In this document: positions 1-6,879 of the stretch, piece after piece | How positions within the stretch are numbered: position 1 is the stretch's first letter | How the letters are laid out: each line of letters opens with the position of its first letter | Assembly: GCA_002347085.1 (NCBI GenBank) | Contig: DDWW01000004.1 | Span: 49,671-58,509 of the forward strand | Direction of reading: 5' to 3' | Origin: Desulfobulbaceae bacterium UBA2276 | GTDB taxonomy: Bacteria > Desulfobacterota > Desulfobulbia > Desulfobulbales > Desulfocapsaceae | DNA length: 8,839 nt | Position numbers and translations under genes: made by a program | Notes under the pieces: generated by a model | What the model was told of the DNA's origin: nothing | Database searches by the model: none | Seen by the model: only the letters and a program-made list of their open reading frames with translations

Positions 1-24
1 CTGCGTCCCTGCGCCTCTGCGCGA
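1..24. repeat. Octameric CTGCG-unit dispersed-type repeat (partial, at window edge)
   Basis: Three consecutive 8-nt units are visible: CTGCGTCC, CTGCGCCT and CTGCGCGA. The run is cut by the window edge, so its true length is unknown. Similar 'tctgcg/cctctgcg' strings are found as dispersed intergenic repeats in many environmental bacteria; that comparison is from memory. It ends 26 nt before the pgeF start and may contribute to the upstream region of that gene. Confidence 0.45.
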
Positions 25-50
25 AGCAAAAGAACATATTTTATTTACTA

Positions 51-824
51 ATGGAATTACCTCTACTGAAACCGATGCTCACACCCTCCACCCCTGACCT
101 CATTCAGGCCACCTTTGACCGCCATCATGGAGTCAGTGGCGCCCCCTTTGCCTCGCTCAACTGTAGCTTTAGCGTGGGGGACCAGACAGAGAAGGTGCAG
201 AGCAATCGTCAGAGAATAAAAAAAATGCTAGGGATCAACTGTCTGATTTCGGCCAGACAGGTCCATGGGGATCAGATTTTCAGGGTTGAAGAAGGGAGTG
301 ACTGCGATCAGGAACTGGAGGGGGTTGATGGGCTGATGACCAACACCAAAGGCGTTGGCTTGATGATCCAACATGCCGACTGTCAGGCCGTCCTGCTCCA
401 CGATCCGGTGCAATCGGCAGTAGCGGCCGTGCATTGCGGCTGGCGCGGCAGTGTTATCGGGATCATCGAAAAGACCGTGCGCATGATGCGTTCCTGCTAC
501 CAGTCTCGCCCCGAAGATTTAATAGCGAGCATCAGCCCCTCATTGGGCCCCTGTTGCGCTGAATTTACCAACCATCGTCAGGAGTTACCGGCCTCCTTTC
601 TGGCCTTTCAGCATCGCGACAATTATTTTGATTTCTGGATGATATCCAAGGCCCAGCTCATGGCAGCGGGCCTGCAAGCAGAAAAGATCAGGACAGCCGA
701 GATCTGTACTTCCTGCAGCACGGATTTTTTTTCTTACCGCCGGGCCAGACGGCAGGGTGATGGAACAACAGGTCGGAATTGCAGTATCATTGCCCTGAAA
801 AATAAGGCTGAGATTGTTTCATAA
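51..824 (+). CDS. pgeF: PgeF/YfiH family protein (peptidoglycan editing factor; polyphenol oxidase/laccase-like purine nucleoside phosphorylase)
   Basis: This is a 257-residue protein, the usual length of the YfiH/DUF152/LACC1 family. All signature blocks are present: QVHG (H72), QHADC (H108, C111) and VHCGWRG (H128). H72, C111 and H128 correspond to the metal-binding His-Cys-His triad. A C-terminal CTSC...FFSYRR block (about 219-231) and a GRN block (241-243) follow, so the protein looks intact. Family members are cytoplasmic. They are reported to act on purine nucleosides (phosphorolysis and adenosine deamination) and, in E. coli, to remove wrongly incorporated serine from peptidoglycan precursors; which role applies here cannot be read from sequence. 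The start is uncertain: no Shine-Dalgarno sequence precedes the ATG at 51, and an in-frame ATG at 75 is also possible, still upstream of the conserved region. It is convergent with the HDOD-GGDEF gene, 95 bp away. Confidence 0.93.
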   Translation: MELPLLKPMLTPSTPDLIQATFDRHHGVSGAPFASLNCSFSVGDQTEKVQSNRQRIKKMLGINCLISARQVHGDQIFRVEEGSDCDQELEGVDGLMTNTKGVGLMIQHADCQAVLLHDPVQSAVAAVHCGWRGSVIGIIEKTVRMMRSCYQSRPEDLIASISPSLGPCCAEFTNHRQELPASFLAFQHRDNYFDFWMISKAQLMAAGLQAEKIRTAEICTSCSTDFFSYRRARRQGDGTTGRNCSIIALKNKAEIVS

Positions 825-919
825 AGAGACACTATGAATTCAGGGTGCCTTGTGGTACCTGGGACCCCCCGTGCGAATACGCTGTATCCTGTTTCAGTTT
901 CATGTCACCTTCTATCGTA

Positions 920-2425
920 TCAAACCGATACGGTCCCCACACCAAGACGATTCCGGCCCTGATGTTTCGCCTGATACAAGGCCGAATCGGCAGCCCGTAT
1001 CATTTGTGATTTATCTATTGATTGCATCGAAGACTCATAGGTTGTCAGACCGATACTGATGGTAATATTGATCGAGATACCATCAATTACCGTCTCCATC
1101 TCTTCAACCCGTCGCCGCAATCGCTCGGCAAAAACCTTGCACCCTGCCAGATCGGTCATGGGAAGGATCACTGCAAACTCTTCTCCGCCATAGCGTACAA
1201 TCATGTCAGAAGTACGCATAGTATTTGTCACTACTATTGCCAGATTGCGCAACACCACATCACCAGCGGGATGACCGTAGGTGTCATTGACCTGTTTAAA
1301 GAGATCAATATCCAACAGCATTAACCCCATGGGGAGATGATAGCGTACTGCCCTGTTCACCTCACGATCCATCAAATCCTGGAAATAACGATAATTATAG
1401 AGACCGGTCAGACCATCCCGGAACGCCAGCTCTCGCAGCTTGGCATTGGCCTCCATCAGCTCGGCTGCCAGCTCCTCCGCCTTCTTCCTGGCCTGTTTCG
1501 CCTGCATCACCACCTGTTCATAGGACAAATTGATCCGCCGCAGCTCGTCGTTCGCCTCCTGAAGCAAGAGGGAGAAAGGTTTCATCTCGCCGGGATCAAT
1601 CTCAAAAGAAGAGAGGATCTCGACACTCTTTTTGGCCACACTATCGATCAAAAGATCAATGGTTTCTTCACTGATCTGGAAGCGGGGACAGATAGCTGCC
1701 TTGAGCTTCCGCACCTTTTCCACGCTCCGTAAACCATAATAGATCGAAGTAAGCAGGCTTGACCAGTGCAGAAGATCAATCTGCATCCTGAACCCTTCCG
1801 GGCTGTCACTCCTGTGATGATGGCGAATCGTACTCGCGATTGTTTCCGGCAATCCCCATCCCGTAAGTAACTCCGCCCCTATCTCCTGATGATCACACCC
1901 GAAGATATTCAATTCACTGCCAAAGATTGGGGCCTCAGTCACCCTTTTTTCATCCAGTACCTGCCGATATTCATGAGGGCGGCACAGATAAAGTACCAAC
2001 ACCCCGATATCCTGAAGCAAGGCCGACACAAAGAGGTCATCATTCTTATAATGGAGGAGAGAGGCCAGCAATTCAGCCCCCACCGCATTCGTCACCGCTC
2101 TTTTCCAGAAATATTTGAAGCTGAATCCTGCACTCTCGGCACCCATCATCTCCTTGGCAATGACAAAAGAGAGGGCGATGTTCTTGGTAACATTCATGCC
2201 CAAAACCGATAAGGCCTTTTCAACCGTATTGACCTTGTTGGGCATACTATAAAAAGAAGAATTTGCAACCTTGAGGATCTTGGCCGTCAGGGCCGGATCA
2301 ACCGAGATAATCCTGGCAAATTCACCAAAAGAGGCGTCATCTTTCTTGACCGCCTCCAGAATGCGTAAGGCAATCGCCGGCGGAGAAGGGAGTTTAATAT
2401 CTTTTATGGTTAACGCATCCATCAT
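920..2425 (-). CDS. HDOD-GGDEF protein, predicted diguanylate cyclase
   Basis: The protein has 501 residues. An N-terminal HDOD domain (about 10-210) opens with LPSPPAIALRIL and includes the SVDPALTAKILKVANS block. Next come a helical segment (about 215-280), a charged probable coiled coil (about 283-334) and a GGDEF domain (about 335-497). The GGDEF domain carries LLDIDLFKQVND (metal-binding Asp near 372), RYGGEEF (413-417, an active GGEEF form) and R404-x-x-D407. This RxxD lies nine residues before the signature, the expected position of the inhibitory I-site. It should therefore make cyclic di-GMP from two GTP under product inhibition. The HDOD domain is degenerate: the HD pair reads QD at 138-139 (ALLQDIG), so phosphohydrolase activity is unlikely and the domain probably senses or scaffolds. 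No signal peptide or membrane segment is seen, so it is cytosolic. Two ATG codons stand in tandem at 2425 and 2422; the second is better spaced from GGAG. It appears monocistronic. Confidence 0.93.
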   Translation of the reverse strand: MMDALTIKDIKLPSPPAIALRILEAVKKDDASFGEFARIISVDPALTAKILKVANSSFYSMPNKVNTVEKALSVLGMNVTKNIALSFVIAKEMMGAESAGFSFKYFWKRAVTNAVGAELLASLLHYKNDDLFVSALLQDIGVLVLYLCRPHEYRQVLDEKRVTEAPIFGSELNIFGCDHQEIGAELLTGWGLPETIASTIRHHHRSDSPEGFRMQIDLLHWSSLLTSIYYGLRSVEKVRKLKAAICPRFQISEETIDLLIDSVAKKSVEILSSFEIDPGEMKPFSLLLQEANDELRRINLSYEQVVMQAKQARKKAEELAAELMEANAKLRELAFRDGLTGLYNYRYFQDLMDREVNRAVRYHLPMGLMLLDIDLFKQVNDTYGHPAGDVVLRNLAIVVTNTMRTSDMIVRYGGEEFAVILPMTDLAGCKVFAERLRRRVEEMETVIDGISINITISIGLTTYESSMQSIDKSQMIRAADSALYQAKHQGRNRLGVGTVSV

Positions 2426-2427
2426 TT

Positions 2428-2431
2428 CTCC
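2428..2431 (-). promoter_or_regulatory. Shine-Dalgarno GGAG of the HDOD-GGDEF gene, deciding between tandem ATGs
   Basis: On the minus strand the sequence reads GGAG-AA-ATG-ATG. The GGAG core is only 2 nt from the ATG at 2425 but 5 nt from the one at 2422. Normal spacing favours the second ATG, giving a 500-residue protein that starts MDALTIKD. Confidence 0.6.
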
Positions 2432-2540
2432 AGAGTGCTGTACTCAAACCAAACGACGATCAGAACCACGGATGGACAAGGAACCATAGAACATCCATTA
2501 CCGTAAAAACGGGAACAACAAAACATGAAAGCTATACCCG

Positions 2541-2617
2541 CTCGCCAGCAGGGGCTGGCTCTTACAAAATCGCCAACATTCTTTATTTTCCTGTAGGAGC
2601 CAACCCCTGCTGGCGAG
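2541..2617. repeat. REP-like inverted pair (BIME-like) forming a long hairpin
   Basis: Left arm 2541-2566 begins CTCGCCAGCAGGGG and ends CTTACA. Right arm 2592-2617 begins TGTAGGAGCC and ends CTGCTGGCGAG. The arms are reverse complements at 24 of 26 positions, and each difference becomes a G-T/G-U wobble on one of the two strands. The intervening loop of 25 nt is AT-rich. The TGTAGGAGC head followed by a GC-rich palindromic body matches the general design of proteobacterial REP units, which are moved by REP-associated tyrosine transposases; that is family knowledge. No transposase is in the window. It lies 34 nt beyond the aconitase stop codon and about 115 nt upstream of the HDOD-GGDEF start, so it may stabilise the 3' end of the aconitase mRNA or limit read-through. 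It lacks a U-tract of the intrinsic-terminator type. Confidence 0.8.
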
Positions 2618-2650
2618 AGGACGGCGCAGTCAACCATGCCGCATACTCTT

Positions 2651-4936
2651 TTATTTCGTAACGGCACCTAAGAAATTCAAGGCCGAACCCGCCTTAAACC
2701 AGGCAATCTGTTCATCGTTCAGAGAGTGCTTCAGCGATAAAGACGATTCTGAGCCATCAGCATGATGACACACGGCCGTGACCGTAGAACCAGGAGCAAG
2801 CTCGGTCAGGCCCAGGATATCCACCTGATCAGCCTCCTCGATCAACTCATAGTCGGCACTGTTGGCAAAGGTCAAAGGCAGCACCCCTTGTTTTTTCAAA
2901 TTTGTCTCATGGATCCGGGCAAATGAACGGGTAATCACCACGCGCCCCCCTAAATGACGGGGGCTCATGGCCGCGTGCTCTCGGGAAGAACCCTCGCCAT
3001 AATTGGTATCACCAACTACCAGCCAGTTCTCACCAGCCTCAATATAGGCACGAGCGACTTCATTATAGGGCTGGCGCCCACCGGTCAGTTGGTTGAGCCC
3101 CATACCGGTCTCTCCGGTAAAGGCGTTGGTGGCCCCACTCAACATATTAGAGGAGATGTTATCTAAATGACCGCGAAAACGTAACCATTTACCGGCCGGA
3201 GAGATATGATCCGTCGTACACTTGCCCTTGGCCTTGGTCAGCAGGCGTAAGCCCTTGAAGTCATGCCCATCCCAAGGAGTAAAGGGAGAGAGCAACGCCA
3301 GGCGTTGTGACTCCGGTGACACCTGCACCGTCACCCCCGCTCGCGCGACAATAGACTCAATAGGGGCCAGGAAACCTGCCTCATCCCGAACCAGACCTTG
3401 GGGCGGCACTTCCGGCACCGGGGCGGGAGGAGTGAGAATAAAAGAGGTGCCATCGGCAGCCTTCAGCTCTGCTTCATAAGGATTTATGTTAAAGTCTCCA
3501 ACCATGGCATAGGCAAGACAGGTCTCAGGACTGGCGATAAAGCCGCAGGTACCGACATTGCCGTCATTACGCCGGGGAAAATTACGGTTATACGAGGTAA
3601 TAATCGAATTCTTGAACCCAGGCTCAATCCCAGCCCTCGTCCATTGTCCGATACAGGGGCCGCAGGCATTGGCCAGCACCGTGACCCCAATGGCCTCAAG
3701 CTTGGCGAGCTGCCCATCGCGCTGGAGTGTGGCCCGAACCTGCTCCGAACCCGGAGTCAGGAGCAAGGGGATCTTCAACTTCAGGCCGTGAGAGGCTATC
3801 TGGTCGGCCATGGCGGCGATACGGCCCATGTCTTCATACGAGGAGTTGGTGCAGGAACCAACGAGGGCATAGGTCACATTGGGAGGATACCCGCCTTTTT
3901 CCACATGCTCCTTCATAGCCGAGACCGGCGCAGCCAGATCAGGAGAATGGGGCCCAACCAGATGAGGCTCCAGACTGCTGAGGTCAATGTCTATAATCTG
4001 CTCGAAGTAGTGTTCCGGATTGGCCAGGACTTCGGCATCGGCCTGGAGCAGGTGCGCGTAGTTATGAGCCAGCATTGCCGCCTCTCCACGTCCGCAGGCC
4101 TGAAGATAGGCGGCCATGTGCTCGTCATAGGGAAAAAGCGAGGTAGTAGCTCCCAACTCGGCACCCATATTACAAATCGTGGCCTTCCCGGTACAGGACA
4201 GGGTAGCGGCACCGGGGCCAAAATACTCAAAGACCCGATTCGTGCCGCCCGCACAACTGAGCATCCCCAGGAGCTTCAATATCACATCCTTGGGCGCGGC
4301 CCAGCCCTGCAACTTCCCTGTCAGGCGCACTCCCACAAAACGCGGATGCAACACCTCCCAAGACATACCCACCATGACATCAACGGCATCGGCCCCACCC
4401 ACCCCTGAGGCAAAGGCCCCAAGACCACCCGCATTTGGGGTATGAGAGTCGGTGCCCAGCATCATCAGGCCGGGGAATCCATACTGTTCCATCACCACCT
4501 GATGAATAATCCCGGCCCCCGGCAGCCAGCAGCCAAAGCCATAACGTTGAGAGGCCGAGGCCAGAAAGTCATAGACCTCCCGATTTTCCGTTCGAGCCAT
4601 TTGCAGATCCGACGCCGCCCCGTTCTCGGCCCGGATCAGATGATCACAATGTACCGTGACCGGCACCGCCGCTTCATCCTTATCGGCCAACATGAACTGA
4701 AGGATTGCCATCTGGGCAGTGGCATCCTGGAGGGCAATCCGATCCGGGCGGGTCTTGACATAGGACACCCCGGCTTCAAGCTCCGCGTCCGTGGCGTTAT
4801 CAAGATGACCATACAACACCTTTTCGCCATAGGTTAAGGGGCGGCCCAGCCGTTTTCTGACTATATCAATATTGGTGTCCATTTTCTGGTACACCGCTTC
4901 AATAAATTTAGGGGTAGAATCTACTGCACTACTCAT
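2651..4936 (-). CDS. acn: Aconitate hydratase, mitochondrial type
   Basis: This 761-residue enzyme interconverts citrate and isocitrate through cis-aconitate using a [4Fe-4S] cluster. Cluster ligands are C362 (GSCTNSS) and C425/C428 (NACGPCIGQ). The 63- and 3-residue spacing equals that of mitochondrial aconitase as I recall it. Active-site blocks include CDH (97-99), GTDSHTPN (161-168) and the swivel-domain GEGSSREHA (648-655), followed by ARIHETNLKKQG (673-684). Stretches such as KGKCTTDHISPAG and RGHLDNISSN, plus the domain order with a C-terminal swivel, mark the mitochondrial (ACO2-like) class and not the longer AcnA or the AcnB type. Since the bacterial protein starts MSSAVDSTPKF and has no targeting peptide, it is cytoplasmic. 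The start at 4936 is supported by GGAGA. It is probably its own transcription unit: about 160 bp of leader separate it from the gene upstream and 225 bp with a REP-like hairpin follow it. Confidence 0.97.
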   Translation of the reverse strand: MSSAVDSTPKFIEAVYQKMDTNIDIVRKRLGRPLTYGEKVLYGHLDNATDAELEAGVSYVKTRPDRIALQDATAQMAILQFMLADKDEAAVPVTVHCDHLIRAENGAASDLQMARTENREVYDFLASASQRYGFGCWLPGAGIIHQVVMEQYGFPGLMMLGTDSHTPNAGGLGAFASGVGGADAVDVMVGMSWEVLHPRFVGVRLTGKLQGWAAPKDVILKLLGMLSCAGGTNRVFEYFGPGAATLSCTGKATICNMGAELGATTSLFPYDEHMAAYLQACGRGEAAMLAHNYAHLLQADAEVLANPEHYFEQIIDIDLSSLEPHLVGPHSPDLAAPVSAMKEHVEKGGYPPNVTYALVGSCTNSSYEDMGRIAAMADQIASHGLKLKIPLLLTPGSEQVRATLQRDGQLAKLEAIGVTVLANACGPCIGQWTRAGIEPGFKNSIITSYNRNFPRRNDGNVGTCGFIASPETCLAYAMVGDFNINPYEAELKAADGTSFILTPPAPVPEVPPQGLVRDEAGFLAPIESIVARAGVTVQVSPESQRLALLSPFTPWDGHDFKGLRLLTKAKGKCTTDHISPAGKWLRFRGHLDNISSNMLSGATNAFTGETGMGLNQLTGGRQPYNEVARAYIEAGENWLVVGDTNYGEGSSREHAAMSPRHLGGRVVITRSFARIHETNLKKQGVLPLTFANSADYELIEEADQVDILGLTELAPGSTVTAVCHHADGSESSLSLKHSLNDEQIAWFKAGSALNFLGAVTK

Positions 4937-4940
4937 AATG

Positions 4941-4945
4941 TCTCC
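4941..4945 (-). promoter_or_regulatory. Shine-Dalgarno of the aconitase gene
   Basis: GGAGA on the minus strand lies 4 nt before the ATG at 4936. This is the clearest ribosome binding site in the window and fixes the aconitase start. Confidence 0.75.
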
Positions 4946-4966
4946 AAAATCAAAATAGGTCTTGTT

Positions 4967-5035
4967 GAGACTGAAGAGGGAACAGGTGGCAGGGTTTGCA
5001 TAAACTCCCGAGTCTTCAGCCTTTTACATTCAGCC
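4967..5035 (-). promoter_or_regulatory. Aconitase leader with CTTCAGCC repeats and a possible stem-loop
   Basis: In the leader of the aconitase transcript, GGCTGAAGA (5021-5013) can pair with TCTTCAGTC (4977-4969), giving eight Watson-Crick pairs plus one G-U around a 35-nt loop. The 5' arm is part of a repeat copy at 5014-5035 that matches the one at 5516-5537 in 21 of 22 positions. I see no clear -35/-10 promoter in the 4937-5095 gap and no known riboswitch. Whether the stem-loop has any regulatory role is unknown. Confidence 0.3.
5014..5035. repeat. Heptamer-type repeat copy A (CTTCAGCC family)
   Basis: This 22-nt string begins CTTCAGCCTTTTAC and ends TTCAGCC. It is identical to copy C (5516-5537) except for one base, A versus C, and is in the same orientation. 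A further isolated CTTCAGCC occurs at about 5058-5065. Together with copies B and C it brackets the small gene at 5096-5431. Confidence 0.75.
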
Positions 5036-5095
5036 TTGTTTTCCATCCTGGCGAGCTTCAGCCTGATGCAGAGCTAACAATTGATAGCGCCAAAA

Positions 5096-5431
5096 TCAAG
5101 ATTTGATGAACTCTTCCGCAAGCATTGTATCGGCCAGATCGAGGATAAAGTGCCTCTGCGCCGGCGTGGCATGGGCGATACATTCACAATGCAGGTTGGC
5201 ATGACTGCGCACCAGCATCTCAAAACGCACCGCATATTTTTCCACCTCCACCCCACAATAGTAAGGGCCGCATTTTTCCACATGCGCCTGCTGCGTTTCG
5301 GAAAGTAACTCATTCGGCAGGACAATCCAGTACAGGCCGATCATGGGCCCGTGCCGCAAGGTGCGTTTGAGGTAGGAATCTATATTGTCCCGCTCCATGG
5401 GGGACAGATCATCAATGACGTATTGGCGCAT
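5096..5431 (-). CDS. Small conserved-looking protein of unknown function (111 residues)
   Basis: I do not recognise a named family, though short proteins with this MRQYVIDDL-type start resemble uncharacterised Desulfobacterota proteins I have seen. The open frame extends to an ATG at 5476, but its first 12 residues (NLQPSTFSLS) are a translation of the CTTCAGCCTTCAACC repeat. The Met at 5431 is therefore the likelier start, although it lacks a clear Shine-Dalgarno. The protein is soluble, without signal peptide or membrane segment. It has a hydrophobic core segment (GLYWIVLP, about 32-39), an acidic-to-basic helical region, and two cysteine pairs, C54-x4-C59 and C82-x-C84 with H81 adjacent. 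These could bind a metal, but that is only a guess. It is downstream of phoH on the same strand, separated by 116 bp that contain a repeat hairpin. Co-transcription is possible but not shown. Confidence 0.75.
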   Translation of the reverse strand: MRQYVIDDLSPMERDNIDSYLKRTLRHGPMIGLYWIVLPNELLSETQQAHVEKCGPYYCGVEVEKYAVRFEMLVRSHANLHCECIAHATPAQRHFILDLADTMLAEEFIKS

Positions 5432-5448
5432 TTTTTTGTAGGGTGATA

Positions 5449-5537
5449 GACTGAAGGTTGAAGGCTGAAGGTTCAATGCTGAAAAACTGATTCCATACTG
5501 ACAAACTCTTGGTCACTTCAGCCTTTTACCTTCAGCC
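5449..5537. repeat. Inverted heptameric repeats, copies B and C, with hairpin potential
   Basis: Copy B (5449-5470) is made of 7-nt units CTGAAGG, TTGAAGG, CTGAAG, continued imperfectly to 5484. Copy C (5516-5537) is its inverse, CTTCAGCC-TTTTAC-CTTCAGCC. The two 22-nt arms are complementary at 19 positions across a 45-nt loop. On the transcript from phoH they would form a large stem-loop just after its stop codon. No U-tract follows, so it is not a standard intrinsic terminator. It could act as a 3'-end stabiliser or processing site, or have no function. Confidence 0.75.
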
Positions 5538-5547
5538 CTTAGTTAAA

Positions 5548-6879
5548 TTATAACAACTGGGCGGCAATGGCCGACAGCGGGCTTCTTTCACTCTTGCTCA
5601 AGGTCACGTGACCGTAGAGATACTGCCCCTTCAACTTTTCCACGGCATAGGAAAGACCGTTGGAAGAAGAATCAAGATAGGGGTTATCGATTTGTTGCGG
5701 ATCGCCGGTCAGCACCATCTTTGTGCCTTCACCGGCCCGGGAGATGATGGTCTTCACCTCATGCGGGGTCAAATTCTGGGCCTCATCGACGATGACAAAC
5801 TGCCGGGGGATCGAACGTCCTCGGATATAAGTAAGGGCCTCAAGTTCCACTAATTGATCCTTGAACAGCATATTCACCTTCTGCTGCACCGTTCCCTCTT
5901 CGGTGCGATGGTCTTTTTGCATCAGAAAGACCAGGTTGTCAAAGATCGGCTGCATCCACAAAGAGAGTTTTTCATCCTTGGTGCCCGGCAGATAGCCAAT
6001 ATCTTTACCCATTGGAATAACTGGCCGCGAGACCAGCAGTTTTTCATAACTTTCCTGATGCAGAACACACTCAAGGCCGGCGGCCAAGGCCAGCAACGTT
6101 TTTCCGGTACCCGCCTGACCGATCAGCGTGACTAAGCTGATCGCGGGATCCATCAACAGCTCCAGGGCCATCCGTTGCTCTTTCGAGCGCGAATGTACCT
6201 TCCAGGCGCTGTCATAACTCCCGTTGAGATGGACAAGGCTGTTGGGCCCTACCGCCCGCCCCAGTCCGGTGTGCTTGGGATTTGAGGCGTCCTGCAACAG
6301 GACAAACTCGTTGAGGAGAAAATCAAAACCTTCGGTCTCCAGACCTTTTTCTTCATGAAAACGATTCACCAGGTCGGTTGTCACCTGTACATCTCTCCAG
6401 CCAGTGTAGAGCTCATCAAAATTACACTTCTGCTTCTCAAAATCCATGACATCAATGCCCAGGGCATCGGCCTTGAGGCGGGCATTGATATCTTTAGAGA
6501 CAAAGATCACCTTTTTCCCTTCCTGATGCAGGGAATTGGCCACGGCCAGGATCCGGTTGTCAGGCACCGACATATCAATACAGATCCCCGGCATCTCCTT
6601 ACGCTCAACAATAATCTGCAGGATGCCGCTGTTTTCCATGGTCACGCCATCCTTGAGCGACCCTTGCGAACGAAGCTGGTCAATCTGCCGGATCACATGG
6701 CGGGCACTGCGGCCCAATTCATCATTATGGCGTTTGAAGCTGTCGAGTTCCTCGATGACGGTCATCGGCAGGATCACATAATTATCATCAAAAGAGGTGA
6801 GAGATTCGGCGTTATGGAGCAGGACATTGGTGTCGAGGACAAAATATTTACGGACGCTTGTAGATTTACTTGCGATCAT
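5548..6879 (-). CDS. phoH2: PhoH2-type protein: N-terminal PIN ribonuclease domain fused to PhoH ATPase
   Basis: This 443-residue protein has a PIN domain at about 10-145. Its acidic residues sit where the nuclease centre is expected: D16 (VLDTNVL), E44 (VIEEL), D107 (PDNRI) and D130 (SKDINAR). After a linker comes a PhoH P-loop ATPase domain (about 225-443). It contains Walker A GQAGTGKT (254-261), Walker B FVIVDEAQ (361-368), TGDPQQID (391-398) and a C-terminal SERSPL with a possible arginine finger, R432. PhoH2 proteins are reported as RNA helicase/ribonucleases; in mycobacteria the gene often follows an antitoxin-like gene. Here it follows a peptidase instead. The start ATG overlaps the peptidase stop as ATGA, which implies coupled translation. 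All catalytic residues look intact, and the length is typical for a PIN-PhoH fusion. It is predicted to be cytoplasmic. Confidence 0.95.
   Translation of the reverse strand: MIASKSTSVRKYFVLDTNVLLHNAESLTSFDDNYVILPMTVIEELDSFKRHNDELGRSARHVIRQIDQLRSQGSLKDGVTMENSGILQIIVERKEMPGICIDMSVPDNRILAVANSLHQEGKKVIFVSKDINARLKADALGIDVMDFEKQKCNFDELYTGWRDVQVTTDLVNRFHEEKGLETEGFDFLLNEFVLLQDASNPKHTGLGRAVGPNSLVHLNGSYDSAWKVHSRSKEQRMALELLMDPAISLVTLIGQAGTGKTLLALAAGLECVLHQESYEKLLVSRPVIPMGKDIGYLPGTKDEKLSLWMQPIFDNLVFLMQKDHRTEEGTVQQKVNMLFKDQLVELEALTYIRGRSIPRQFVIVDEAQNLTPHEVKTIISRAGEGTKMVLTGDPQQIDNPYLDSSSNGLSYAVEKLKGQYLYGHVTLSKSERSPLSAIAAQLL

Noticed and set aside
841..861. A possible terminator hairpin (CAGG-TGCC with GGTA-CCTG) between the convergent pgeF and HDOD-GGDEF genes
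   Set aside because: The stem needs a bulged G and a G-T pair, and no T-run follows on either strand, so it does not meet the standard for an intrinsic terminator.
2422..2667. An 81-codon minus-strand open frame between aconitase and the HDOD-GGDEF gene
   Set aside because: It reads through the REP-like hairpin, overlaps the ends of both neighbours and has no ribosome binding site or conserved motif.
3398..4408. A 336-codon open frame on the plus strand opposite the aconitase gene
   Set aside because: It lies wholly antisense to a strongly conserved enzyme, has no recognisable domain, and its composition is that expected from the complement of aconitase codons.
5074..5325. An 83-codon minus-strand frame overlapping the small unknown gene
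   Set aside because: It is rich in Arg, Met, Cys and Trp, typical of an out-of-frame shadow; the frame of the 111-residue protein has normal composition.
5548..6879. The PIN domain as part of a VapBC-like toxin-antitoxin pair
   Set aside because: The PIN domain is fused to a PhoH ATPase, and the gene just upstream is a peptidase, not a small antitoxin.
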